Assembly (NCBI GenBank): GCA_037962975.1
Contig: CM075675.1
Span: forward strand, 6,272,001-6,336,000
Source of the DNA: Clitoria ternatea
Lineage: Eukaryota > Streptophyta > Magnoliopsida > Fabales > Fabaceae
Direction of reading: 5' to 3'
DNA: 64,000 nt
The position numbers and the translations under genes are program-made. The notes under the pieces were generated by a model, which saw nothing but the letters and a program-made list of their open reading frames with translations, did no database searches and was not told the DNA's origin. Numbering within the stretch: the first letter of the stretch is position 1; the number at the start of each line of letters is the position of its first letter. Positions 20,294-31,860 of the stretch are shown piece by piece.

Positions 20294-21604
20294 ATGGCAC
20301 CTAAGAAATCCATTCCCACAGCCGGTCCCTCTAAAAGACAGAGGAAGTCCACAGACACTGACACCGCTTCTGAGGATCCTGATTCTCAGAGACAGGAGGT
20401 ATTGGGACCGAGGGATCCTACTAGATTTCGCACTGATGCGAAGTGGGCGAGATTTCATCAGATCAAGGGCCAGAGACTTATCTGGGAGAGGGTCCTTGAT
20501 CTGAGTGCAGGAGACTATCCTGAGCTGCAGGATAGAGTGCAGCAGAGGAGATGGGGACCTCTATTCTCCCTACCTACTGAGGGGGACCCCATCTTAGTGA
20601 TGGAGTTTTACGCAAATGCTTACAGGACCCGCCAGGACGCACCGAATCTTGGGCAGCAGCGGACGAGTTGGGTTAGAGGCCGGCATATCTCTTATGACCG
20701 GGACACCATCAGTACCCTATTGGGTAACCCTTGGGAGCCTACTCCCGAGGATGATACTTGTTTCTGGAAAGAAAACAGAAACAAGATTCTTGCTGAGGGA
20801 GAGTTAGGATACTCCCTCGAGGAGGTTGCTCATTTTCTGAGCAAGGATGGAATCTTTTTCAACCTGAGTAGGGTTGGAAGGAGTCCATCTAACCTCCTCA
20901 AGACCCAGCTTACCCCCATAGCCCAGGCGTGGTCCCACCTCATGCTCCATAATATCACTCCTGTCACCCATCTTTCTTCCCTTCCCGTGGAGCGTTGTTG
21001 CCTCCTTTATTCTATCCTCCAGGGTCACACCATTGATATCGCCGAGCTTATCTCCGAGCAGATTCACTTTTATGCCCTTGGGTATAAAGTGAATCGCCCC
21101 ATACCCTTTCCTCTCATCATATCTGCCTTACTGAGGAGGCAGGGAGTCATTGTACCTTCACCAGAGTTTACTAGTTCTTCAGGGAGAGTCCCTAAAGTTC
21201 TAGTAAACAGAGATTATTTTGTGCAGCAGTGCGAGCTTCCACCACTAGAGCAGGAGGCTCAGCCCCGACCTCGGAGGAGGAGACCACCAGTGCAGCCTCC
21301 ATCTGCTGATGCTGTTACACAGGGCTTTGCCCGGATGTCACTTGAGCATCAGCATATGATGCAGATGATGGCTGCCACTCACAGAGCTTATATTCATCTT
21401 CACGATGAATTTTATCAGTACAGGTTACAGGGAGAGGGAGCACCTTACGTCACCCCAGCCGAGTTTTTAGCACATGTAGCTTGGCCTGGAGATTTACCCA
21501 CCTACCCTGAGACTGGTGGATCTTCTAGTGCACATCATGACTCTGATGGTGATGATGAGGAGGAGGAGGAGGAGGAGGAGGATGATGATCAGATGGAGGA
21601 TTGA
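20294..21604 (+). CDS. 453-aa frame with a plant transposon-associated protein (436 aa from the internal ATG)
   Basis: The forward frame is open from 20243, but the ATG at 20294 (MAPKKSIPTAG), right after a splice acceptor, is the likely start, giving 436 residues. The N-terminus is basic (GPSKRQRKS) and could be a nuclear localisation signal. The middle (QIKGQRLIWERVLDL, MEFYANAY, WVRGRHISYDRDTISTLLGNPW, SSLPVERCCLLYSILQG) matches a family annotated as putative plant transposon protein, common in legume genomes. A Pro/Arg-rich linker follows, and the C-terminus is strongly acidic. No signal peptide, membrane segment or protease site is visible, so I do not call it an envelope protein. Base composition is GC-richer than gag. 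Its role is unknown; the intact frame suggests it is, or recently was, under selection. Confidence 0.75.
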   Translation: MAPKKSIPTAGPSKRQRKSTDTDTASEDPDSQRQEVLGPRDPTRFRTDAKWARFHQIKGQRLIWERVLDLSAGDYPELQDRVQQRRWGPLFSLPTEGDPILVMEFYANAYRTRQDAPNLGQQRTSWVRGRHISYDRDTISTLLGNPWEPTPEDDTCFWKENRNKILAEGELGYSLEEVAHFLSKDGIFFNLSRVGRSPSNLLKTQLTPIAQAWSHLMLHNITPVTHLSSLPVERCCLLYSILQGHTIDIAELISEQIHFYALGYKVNRPIPFPLIISALLRRQGVIVPSPEFTSSSGRVPKVLVNRDYFVQQCELPPLEQEAQPRPRRRRPPVQPPSADAVTQGFARMSLEHQHMMQMMAATHRAYIHLHDEFYQYRLQGEGAPYVTPAEFLAHVAWPGDLPTYPETGGSSSAHHDSDGDDEEEEEEEEDDDQMED

Positions 21605-22820
21605 GGATGCCATCTTCATTTATTTTGAGTACATTTGTTTTTAGTTATATTTGGATTTACATTTACATTTATATTTACATTTTATATTATGGCATTTTAT
21701 CATTGTGTGGTGTGTTTATTTGTTTTTGCTCATAATTCTTCTTTTTTAAAAAAAAAAAATCAATAAAATTTTTGTTAGTAAGTTAGTTTATACACTTAGA
21801 GTTTTTACACAATAAAACCAATTTTGTAAAATTAATTATTTGATTCTTTATAACTTAGGAATTTTGATAAATTTAATTACAATAAGTTTATTAACTATCA
21901 AGCAAATTTCAATAACCCAGTAAGTTGAGAAATCTTTTTAAACACTTGAGGGTTTTAATCGACATATTTTCAATTCGAATTGATTTTGCTTTAATCTCTG
22001 ATGTGTGTTGTTGTACAGAGAATTCGGGAAAATGATCAAGGCGGTGAAACGAAACCTTGGGCCAAACAGCTTACCTTGGTAAAAAGTCTTTTATCCTTTG
22101 CAAGCCCATTTGAGCCTAAAATAAAATTCTTTGGTACCCTTTAAGCCTAAATTTGTTTTTACCATTCCCTATACTTGATTGATTAAAAGAGCAGTTGAAA
22201 TAAATGAAAAATATTTTGAGTGTTCTCATAAAAATGGGGAGTGAAAATAAGCAACTTGATTCTTTTCAAAAAGAAAATATGGAAAAGAAAAGTCAAAAAT
22301 AGTGAAAAGAATCAAGTTGGGGGTATTTATTTTTCATCAATAAAAATAAATGAGAGTTTGGATCAAGAGAAAAGCCTAAAAATTATGAAAATGCTCTTTT
22401 ATGATTTCAGGTTTTTGAATTCCAAGAAAAACCATTACTTCTTGAAAACCAAGCCTCATTACAACCCGTGAAAAGACCTTGTGATTTTCGAATTAACTCT
22501 GTATAAATAACCATTGATTAGATGACAAACAAAGTTAAATTCGTTTGATTTTATGATTGATTGAGTGAAACAGGTTACCAATTGCATAGAGATAAACACT
22601 TGTGAGGTAAGCCTGAAATTCTGCTTGGTTGTTAATAGAATATTGTAAATAATTTTATCATTAAACCTTTGTTATATTTGATATCAGTTTTTGATTATTA
22701 CAAAATAGTTGAAATTGTGTAATTATTTTTTGTGATAAATTTTCGGACTAACTTAAAAATTTGATTTCAAATTTTTATTTTCTTATTTTTCTCTCTTGCT
22801 CGAGGACGAGCAATGTCTCA
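21605..22820 (+). other. Non-coding 3' interior of the Athila-like element
   Basis: About 1.2 kb between the third ORF and the polypurine tract. AT-rich, no conserved domain. The short frame at 22241-22471 looks accidental. The words CTTGCTCGAGGACGAGCAA and AAGTTGGGGGTAT before the right LTR are typical of the 3' ends of this lineage. Confidence 0.6.
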
Positions 22821-22833
22821 AGTTGGGGGTATT
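22821..22833 (+). promoter_or_regulatory. Polypurine tract
   Basis: AGTTGGGGGTATT directly before the right LTR; the G-rich core would prime plus-strand synthesis. Confidence 0.65.
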
Positions 22834-24385
22834 TGTTAGTCCTCAAATTTTCAATAAAAGCTTAAATAAAAATTTCATAAAAATTATAAAAATCAGTTTA
22901 ATTTGTTAGAAAATTAGGATTTAAATTCAATAAATGAGTGTTGTTGGAAATAATCTGCCCTTGATCGATTTTCTCTAGTTTTACAGTGAAAAAGTTAAGA
23001 AATCAAGAGAAAATTACACTGGAGGAGCTGACGCGTAGCCTCACCCCACGCGTAGCATCAAGTGCTATTTTTGATGCTGACGCTACGCATCAAAGCCACG
23101 CGTAGCGTCAGTGCTGCGTGGTCTCCACTCCTACTTTTGGCCAACCACCCCACTTGGACCCAATAATGGGCACTCCACTCAGCCCAAGGGCCACCCCAAT
23201 CAGCATAAATGGCCAAAAACTCGTGGAAACATGTCCAAGTGGCCAGGCATGATCAAGATTAATTATTGAAAGTGGCCATTATCAAGTGTTTAATGGAGGC
23301 TGAGTCAGGGGTCTGACGCGTAGCGTCACAGGGACGCGTAGCGTCAGCACCCTTGCTCAGCCCTATAAATAGGGCCATCCAACACCATTCATAGCATCCC
23401 ATTCCATACACTTCTCTTCTCTTCTCTCTCGTGCTCAACTTTGAGTACTTCTTTTGTGAGTTGTAGTTCTAGAATAGTTTTCTAGATACTTGAGTGTGTT
23501 TCGGTGTATTGTGATCGTTGTATCGTGAAGTTTCCATCGTCTTCTTCGTAATGTCAAACTCTGTAAGTGTTGTTTTTACTTTTACCATGTGTAACTAATC
23601 TGTTTATGTTGGAATTGGTGAACTAATCTATTGAGTATAATGTTGTGAATTCGACCTCTGCATGTTTATGATTCAAGTCCATGTTAGTATTTCAACCTTT
23701 TATTAATATGAACGTCAAACGGGAGAATGATTTTCATGTGTATCGAAACTGGTTTTATTAGTATAAATGTCAAACGGGAGAATGATTATTTATGCCGTAT
23801 TGAAACTTGTTTTGACGAAAGTAAAAAGTTGGAATACCCTTGGTATCTCAATTCTATAGGGGTTGTTAACCATTGTTGCCATAAGGCCAGGTCTTAATGC
23901 AAGTTTTTACTGAGAAAGCTCACGAGGGATCGGACTTTACGGTGAATTCTTAGAATTTATATCACGAGGGATCGGTTATAATGATTTTAAGCTGCAATGA
24001 CATGAAACTTGATGATTAAATATACATGTCTTGAGTTCCTCATTGTTATTCTAGATTAGGGATCCAATTTCCAACATAATTTGTTTATCTGTGTTTATCT
24101 CAAGTATCTTACATATTCTAGATTGCAACTCAACTTTTTAGATAGATTTTATTTTCTTTTTATCTCATGAATCAATCAACCATGCTATCTTATGAATATT
24201 GTATAAACTGTACATAAATCATTCTTTTGTTTATACTTTCCTTCACATTTACCATAGTAAGTAGAAGATTACTGTTGTTATTGGACTTTCAATCCCAGTG
24301 GAACGATATCTAAATTTCGAAAACTACAAACGAATTGGTGCGCTTGCCAATTGACAAAAACCCGGTTACAACTCCGGGCCGAACA
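22834..24385 (+). repeat. Right LTR of the Athila-like element
   Basis: 1552 bp, the same length as the left LTR, with about nine substitutions by eye and no indel. The motif copies and the 12-bp inverted repeat (23077-23088 with 23100-23111) are kept; the left copy's GCATAG variant is GCGTAG here. TATA box at 23364-23371. Confidence 0.95.
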
Positions 24386-24390
24386 GCCTC
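24386..24390. repeat. Target-site duplication GCCTC, right copy
   Basis: Matches 15384-15388. Confidence 0.95.
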
Positions 24391-24760
24391 CGAGACCCTC
24401 TATCTCAATTTCTCCTCCCTCAGTTTCCCCTCTTTCTCATCGTAATCTTGTTTCGACGTGCAGCCTATGAGACCACCTCCGACGAATGGTAACGTGCGGC
24501 CTCCATCATTATATTTGTTCTCCTTCTCTATTATATACATTGTCTTTTTTTCTTGTTCCCTAACTATCTCTCACCCTTCTTCACTATTCGTCAGTTTCCG
24601 ATGTTGCTTCTCACTCCCTTCAATTTCCAACGTGACCCTTCGACGACCTCCATCGTGGAGAGCAGAGCTTACCTACGACCTCAGTCTGGTAAGCTGATTT
24701 TCTTCTTCCCTAACTGTGATTTGGTTGGGTCTTCTCTATTATTTTGTGTATGGTGAATCT
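24391..24760 (+). mobile_element. CACTA transposon A, continuation
   Basis: Resumes the CT-rich leader-like sequence interrupted at 15388 (CTCTATCTCAATTTCTCC here, similar to 15320-15360). It has an ATG at 24458 and possible splice signals, but no transposase domain. The right boundary is not visible. Confidence 0.5.
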
Positions 24761-26619
24761 GGATACCCAAGCTAGGAACATCTTTAATCATCGATATACC
24801 AGTAATTAGTAAGAAAAAGAAGTTAGATTAATTAGCTTGAGAAATAGCTTTAATTCTCTCACAGCTACCTTCTGTTAATAAAAATTGCTAACTTGAGCTA
24901 CCAGGGGAGGGGAGATTTTTAAGCTTTCTTTTATTAGCTAGCATTTTAACGTGTCAACCACTAGGATGATATGATATAACCACTATATTTTGTTGAGGAC
25001 TACGACTATTTATCTATTATGAATGAGTAGGTTTTTGTTGTATGATACAACAGCTCATGGCTATGGAGTGCTTCTTTTCAATCGATACCCTTAATTGTTA
25101 ACATTCTTGCTTATATCTAACTTATACTTACTCCACTAGGATGATTGACTTAATATATAACCTTGTTAATCTTCTTAGGTCTTTTATATATATGGGTACA
25201 ATGCTATAAATATGTTATTGTTTTACAAATATGATACTTCACTTGTATTCTTGACAAAAAAATATATCGATATTCTTTATTATTTGGGTTAAGTTAACAC
25301 CATTGTAAGAAATGTGAAAATTAATATCTTAGTATCAAATTTGAACCCCTAAGAAAAATATTTTTGATCAAATAACTTTTTACAAAGTATGCCAATACAA
25401 CTAGTGTATATACTCTACTGATCCTAATTTTAATTTGACCAAAACAAAACTCGGTTATTTTTTTGTATTTTATTTGTGTAATTGTTATAGTAACTAAGGG
25501 TGTTACAAATATTGTGATGCACATACTGATACCAGACGCCATGTGTAGATACTGATATAGACCCATATATACCAACACTAGTATCGAGCCCAAATCAATA
25601 TGATTTTACAATTAATCAAGTTCTTGTAGCATAAATTTTACTAAACTCGATTCCTCAGTTGATAGATTTTAAATAATAACAGTAAATATTCATTTCTCAA
25701 ATATTTCTCTTTAATGTTTTCTTTAAGAAAAGACCATAAGAACCATTAAATTCAAATTTATCCCTAGATGAATATAATTATTAGGTATTTCATTCGCAGA
25801 TCTCATTTAGAAACACCAAACACATATATTGATCATTCTTTCATTTGAAAAACACATTAGGAATTGATAAATGAAATACTAACTTGATTAAAAAGCATAA
25901 ATCATACAAAGTATTCAATGACATAGCTAGAGAGTAAGTTACACCCAACCCTCCCCCCCCCCCCAAAATATGATTGACCACACATTTCAACTCTAAGAAT
26001 AAAATAAAACATAAAAAACTCAAAAACAACAAAATATCAATGGACATAAAGAGAAAGAAAAGAAAACACGAAGACAATTTTCATCTTTAAGCTTCCCCAT
26101 AGTGTTAGAGAACCTCCCCACTACATTTGTCTTCCTTCCAAAGCAGAAGATGACCTAAATTTTAACCTAAAGAATTTTTATAAGCCCTTTAAGGAGAAAG
26201 GGTGTGATGCTGTACAACTGATGCTTCAGCATCAGCCAAAATTCAAAAGCACACGCCCAAGCATCAAAATTGATGTTTAATCATCACACAAAACTCAAAA
26301 ACACAATTTAACTATTTAGATTTAAGCCTTGGATGTAAAAAATGTGTTATCAAAATTTTAGTTGAATCCAACATTAAACAAAATGGAAATAACAAATTTA
26401 AAATTGTTGATCAAGGGTTTGAGCGGAAAATTAAGCATTTTCTCTTTTTCTCTCCAAAAACCTTTAAAACCTATCAAAACACATCAAAAACACTTTGTAA
26501 ATTACAAATAATGGAAATTTATTAAAATAAACAAAATGAGGACAATTTAATTAATTAAAAGAGCTATTAAACATCAATTTAGAGGTAAATTTGACATAAA
26601 AAAATAGCATAAAATTGAC
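24761..26619. other. Gene-free sequence, probably remains of CACTA transposon A
   Basis: No domain recognised on either strand. It lies between the CACTA leader and the resumed copia pol, so by position it should be CACTA interior plus later debris. A run of 12 C lies at 25953-25964. Short reverse-strand frames (25321-25593, 25841-26077) look accidental. Confidence 0.45.
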
Positions 26620-27180
26620 ATCTAACATATGCTCAAGTGACATAGCTTCTTTTTAACTTTATGGTTCTCCCCTATCAATGAGTAACACATATTCATGTGG
26701 AGGGTATCTCTAAAGGAAGAAGGCCTTTAGTAGATCTCCTCACCTAAACCTTTCCAGGTGATTTTAGAGGAACTAGCTCAACAGATTCAGCTTCAGGTTC
26801 ATTTCCTGTATCATCAACACCTAGTAGATCTCCTTGATTATCAGTGACTCTGGTAGAAGAATCTAACACAACATCAATGTATCCATGAACAACTTATTTT
26901 TGCTTCTCATTCTTGTCAATATCTTCAATGGTTTGGTCTTAAAGAGAGACATCTCGTCTTCTGATAACTTTCTTGTCCATCGGATCCAATAATCTACAAC
27001 CAAATTCTTCACCGCCATAACCAAGAAAAATACGTTGTTTACAAGTTTCATCAAGCTTGGACCTTTTATCTCTTGGAATGTGAACAAATGACTTACACCC
27101 AGACACTCTTTAAGAGATATCATTCCCTTTCCACACTCTATTAGGGATAACATTTTCATAAACGGACTAGTCATTAAACA
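26620..27180 (-). pseudogene. Copia pol remnant: integrase C-terminus to RT start
   Basis: Reverse-strand translation across frames gives the post-integrase region of a TNT1-like copia: the zone after GCK/FVHIP, then RSKLDETCKQRIFLGYG-like, the DP(V/M)xKKVIRRRDVSL motif, DQTIEDIDKNEKQK, an acidic linker (GNEPEAESVELVP, 26760-26820) and the RT entry YPPHEYVLL and EAMSLEH. It is frameshifted and has stops. It belongs upstream of the copia RT remnant at 13150-14587; the two pieces are now 12 kb apart. About 30-40 residues at the junction appear missing. Confidence 0.8.
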
Positions 27181-30100
27181 AGTAAAGACATTGGTTTAAG
27201 GATTACTGGTCAAAATAATAGTCGAACCATGACCGAATCAATAGTAATAAATTATTATTATTATATTATATATTAAATAATAATAAATTAGACTAAAATA
27301 ATATAATATTTATAAATAAATTTAGCAAGCATGATTGTGATTCAAGATTATCATTCTCTTTACAAAACCCAGTTGAAAAAATCAATAAATAAGACCAATA
27401 AAGGAAATAAAAATTCTCGTCTAGTAACGAGAGTGTAGTGTCGTGTTGATGGAGGTGAAAGAAAATGGTCCAATTACTCATTATCAACTATATCAAAAAA
27501 ATTACTCATTTATCTTTCTCTCTTTTATTACTTACCCTTTTTTATACTTTCTTTCGTATAATTTTTTGGAGGAAACTAATCATTATGATAAATATTATTT
27601 ACACCCTTAATTTCACAATAATTTTAACGTTATCATTTATGAGTATAGCAATTTTTAAAATAAAGTCGCTTATGAATCCTGAACAAACGTCCACCCATCT
27701 CATCCCTTCTAAAGACAGAAGTAGTAGAAGCATCTCATAGTTTCCATAAAGGAATTGATAATTGCAAATTTCACAGTTATGAAGTCTCAATAATTTCAGC
27801 TAGGAAATATCAATCATATCATGGATCCTATGACAGATAGGACGTCAGTTTTCTTACATGTGTAATTTGTCTTGCGCTTCATCTTTCCCCATTTTACCAC
27901 AAAACTATCATACAGAGTAAGAACATGAATCGATCAAATTCTTTCACTTGATTACACCATATTGTATATTTGTATTAATTTGAAGGCTAATAAAACGAGA
28001 ACATGCATCATCAAGAACTTAATTCAAGACCAAATAACAACTTCGTCCAAAATTGGTAGCTTAAGTGGTCAAAAAAGGAAATAGTAATAGTGTTGAGTTC
28101 GAATTTGGAGAAAAATTATAGAAAATTGGTCTTGAACACATTTAAATCTTATATCCCAGCAATTAGGTAATGCCAACTTATTTAATGAGTCCATGTCTCC
28201 AGTTTTAAATAACTAGTCCTAAATAACAAAGTTTAGATGGTGTTTAGTTTGCAGTTGGAGAAACGAAATTGATTTAAAGTAAAAAATTTAAAAGTTCACA
28301 CTATTCGAGACAATCAAAACTAACCGTTAAAATCAAAAATTTACTTCTATTTAATGGAGAAAAACTTCGTTGGGGTAGTACCCCAAACATGCTCTTAGGT
28401 TAAGGCATTGTTACCGCACATTCACGTCTCTTATTCTTGAAGGCACATATTCATGATTGGGATTGCATACCTCAATCCAACAAAATTTGTAAACGCTCAA
28501 TCATAAACCTATTGCATGTTAAGGTTTCTCTTAATTCAGCAACTAGCTCTTTCCTACCTAGGCTAATGTTTAATTTTATTTTACTGTTATAGCTGCTCTG
28601 TTTTATACATTAAAATGTTTCATTTTAAATTTTTATTGGATAGATACAACCCTCCAAGTTGAATTCTATTTTAGTCTATTGATTCTAGTTCATGTTAGAT
28701 TATATGTTGATATGATGAAACATGCTAATTAATCAATATATATAAAATTTAGTTTCTGGACATAAGAAACATGCTCTGTTTTTTATGTCTAAAATAATTG
28801 TATGGGTTCCTATAATGGGTGGAAAAAGTGAAAAAGAAGTAAAGACAAAATATTGGGTTGATTCTTTTGACTTTTGCATTGTAACTTTTTGAATCAGCTT
28901 TATTTACAGTAATTTTTTCTATGATTAAGTATTTATAGTATTACTTTAGAGTAGTGTTGCAATTTCTAAGTTTAAAGTATTCGTATACTTTAACTAAAGG
29001 TGTTATGGTGAGATAGTTGTAATGTAATTTCCTTTAGAGTATCGAGGATACTCAATGTTTAATATAATTTAAAAAATATTTAAGTTTGAGCATTTTTAAA
29101 TATTGATTAAGGATTGTCATTATGAAGAGTCAAAGTCTGATTTTAAATTAGGCGAGTTTAACTTTATTATTCGATGTGGAAATTTTTAGGCACGCTACAA
29201 AATTTATATTCCTGCAAGATATAAGATTATTCGGCAAGAGTTTTCAATTGCTTAGGATAACAATATACATAGTTCCCCTTGTAATGGGAAAGTTATTGAA
29301 TATAAAGTTATCCCTTAAAAAAAAATAATTCTAACGTTTTGTTAGATACAACTCATTTACCGATAAAGTTGAATGTAGTTGTAAAAGGTGTGAGTTTATA
29401 AAGTTTCTACACTCACATGTTAAAATTCTCTCCTTCAAAATATTATACATATCCCTGCAATGCATATATTAAAGGGATGAACAAAGTACGTAAAAAATAG
29501 AAATGATATTGTTATTTATTACTTTTATATTTTTTACATCAATTTTTTTTTTGATCAAGGTGATGAATTATTTTATGATTATATTTGATATTAATGATGA
29601 ACAAAGATAAATAAAATAGAATAACCTATTTCTTAATCTTTGTATTATCATGTTTATAATTGATTCCTGAATAGTTGTTTTTACAATTGAAAAAGAAACA
29701 ATATACAACTCTTGATTCCACCACAACATGGTGATTAATATGCCCAACAGAATATACAACTCTTTCTTAATAACCTTATTGAACAAAAAAAACTAATCAA
29801 GTTTAAGAAACCGGCATGATAAATTCTTCAATATCTTGTGTATGAATTTCATCTGCACGTAAATACATATGAATCTAAGAAATATCCATAGTCCAAATAA
29901 ATCATCAACTTCTACCAAAGATTAAGACAACCAACAAGGCACAAGGTGAAGGAGATCCTTAGCAAGTGTAAAGATTCAACAATTGTCGATTGAGAAAGGT
30001 CACACCTAATTTTTTGGTGCAAATAATTCACCTGATTGACAATGCCTCTTGGTATATCACCCGAATGGCTTTGCATACCTATTAGCCTTATCCAATGACT

Positions 30101-30904
30101 TTACCTACAAGTCCATTCCAAAAAGAAACAATGATACTAATATAAAATAAGAAATCACAAAAGAAAAAACAACCAATATTCAACTAACCCAAGAGTTAAC
30201 TATAAAGAATCTTGAGGTGCAATGCTGGATAGTTGGTAAAAAAAGGCTAACAAAAAAGATAAGAAATGGAAGAATTTCAATTGATGTGAAGATGGAGAAA
30301 GAAGTATATCTACCTACTAATCTAATAGAGTGATGGGGCCTATAATATGTGTGTAACGATAAAGATTCATATCCTGCAAATTCCTTGCAAATAAAAATGG
30401 CATGCATTTGTAGCTCCTTTTTGAAACGTAAAACTAGCCAACAAATAGATCCAATGTGTGAAAGAATCGTAGATAGTGCCATCAAAACATTACCAAGAGA
30501 TGATTTATCTAATTTTTCTGATGATGATGCCAAATGAGAAAAAAACTTTGTTAACTTAACAACCGTTTTAGACGGTAAAGAGGCAACAATACCTTTTATA
30601 ACCAAGAAAGCATGAAATGAATTGGCATTGAGGATAACACAGACTTTACCAAGATAATGTGTGCATCGAGAGACAAAAACATATTTGTTTAACTGAGTAT
30701 AGAATCAACATTTAATTTTTCTATTGAATGAATTGCAATAGTGGTAAAATATAATAAGGGAATAAAAACACAGGTGTTAAAAGCGATTAGGTTATAGAAT
30801 CCTTCATTGAATAGTTTTAAGATCCAATGATTTTAATCGAAATCATGCTCAAAATTGGACATGAAAGTCAAGTCCTCAATTGCAGACTTAGTCCGATCTC
30901 TCGA
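27181..30904. other. Gene-free sequence
   Basis: No supported gene in 3.7 kb. AT-rich. The reverse frame at 30180-30605 (141 codons) is the longest, but I recognise no domain; by position it could belong to the decayed CACTA element to its right. A short inverted-repeat stretch near 28230-28400 (TTTAGTTTGCAG / CCCCAAACATG) could be a small MITE, unproven. Confidence 0.45.
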
Positions 30905-31860
30905 TGAAAAATCCCTAAGTGGTGAATCAAGGTGTCAAAAATTCTAATCATCTGTTGAAACATCTCCTAATGTCATCGAAGAGTCTCCTGGGTCTTTCAT
31001 CGCTCCTCCAATGTCTTTTATCGTTCCTCCAACGACCATTATTGCTTATCGTGCATCCTCTGCTCCATACTAGTCCACGTAACTTGAGAGTTACTATATG
31101 GGTAGTCTTCTTTACAAGCTCCTTGTTAAGGTTCTCAATGACCTAAACATAGTCTAGCAAGGAGTCAACAAGGCTTGGTGCTTTCCAGACGACGTGAACT
31201 CCTTAATGAGCTCTCTAAGGCCAAACACATGCCCTTTCTTGTTCCTACCTTTAACAAACTCTAAGTCAAAAACATTGTCATCAACAGAAGAAAGGATCAG
31301 TGCCTCCTCGTCCAACTTAGCTTCTGTTTATGTAGCGAGATCTACCACCTTCTTGGCCCTCTTTGCCTAATAAAGCTCATACAAAAGAATTGTATAAGTT
31401 TCCAATATATTTTATAGTAACACTTACATTCAGGATAATTGTCCTGAGTTACCAGCCAAAGTTCTAAATATTATTTGCAACATTATTCAACTAGAATAAT
31501 TAACTTACTGTAATCTTGCATGCGTTATCATTCCCTAACATGGAAGTCATCAAGTTCGGCCAGAGAAAACTGATAAGCATCATCAACCTCATGAATCACA
31601 TTGTCAATAATTTGACTTCATGCCTTGATTTTGATAACTATATACCGGTCTCGATGGCCTTCAAGGAACTTTGTGTAGTACACATGTTCTACTTGTTAGG
31701 CAGAAATAAAAGAATCACACACTTTGTATTGACCAAATTGCTTGACTTCAACAAAACCGTATTGATTGAAAACCTTTGTTCCTTAACCAATTATGTTGTC
31801 AAACTAATCACACTTGAATAAAACAATTTTTGAAGTGACTTTTCCAATAAATTCAACTTC
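30905..31860 (-). pseudogene. CACTA transposon B: transposase C-terminus and second-protein remnant
   Basis: On the reverse strand, 31860-31510 translates to VEHVYYTKFLEGHRDRYIV, then NVIHEVDDAYQFSLAELDDF. This matches the C-terminal end of CACTA TNP2-type transposases (the QAxQVYYxxD region), with several stops. Below it, about 31390-31150 reads LDEEALILSSVDDNVFDLE and KGRNKKGHVFGLRELIKEFTS, resembling the Ptta/En/Spm plant transposase family (PF03004), where a (K/R)xGxxxGLG motif is typical. Both are broken. Direction and order fit a CACTA element whose 5' end is at 33306. Confidence 0.6.

Larger units (their letters stand above)
15389..24385 (+). mobile_element. Non-autonomous Athila-like Ty3/gypsy LTR retrotransposon (8997 bp)
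   Basis: Complete element: two 1552-bp LTRs (TG...CA), a GCCTC target duplication, a primer-binding site matching plant tRNA-Asp, gag, an aspartic protease in another frame, a 453-aa extra ORF and a purine-rich tract before the right LTR. The tRNA-Asp primer site, the DLGA-type protease and the extra 3' ORF point to the Athila/Tat lineage. There is no reverse transcriptase, RNase H or integrase: only about 1.1 kb of non-coding sequence separates protease and third ORF, so movement must rely on enzymes from a relative. By eye I count nine differences between the LTRs (about 0.6%), so it is recent. Note that the LTRs and interior share a repeated ACGCGTAGCGT motif. Confidence 0.93.

Noticed and set aside
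20294..21604. Third ORF as a retroviral envelope gene
   Set aside because: No signal peptide, membrane helix or cleavage site, and basic N-terminus with acidic C-terminus. Only the position resembles env.
25953..25964. C12 run as a structural (i-motif/G4) signal
   Set aside because: A lone homopolymer with no neighbouring C-tracts; too weak to claim.
30180..30605. 141-codon reverse frame as a gene
   Set aside because: No domain recognised, no splice context, next to a decayed CACTA; could be a remnant of it, but I cannot support a call.
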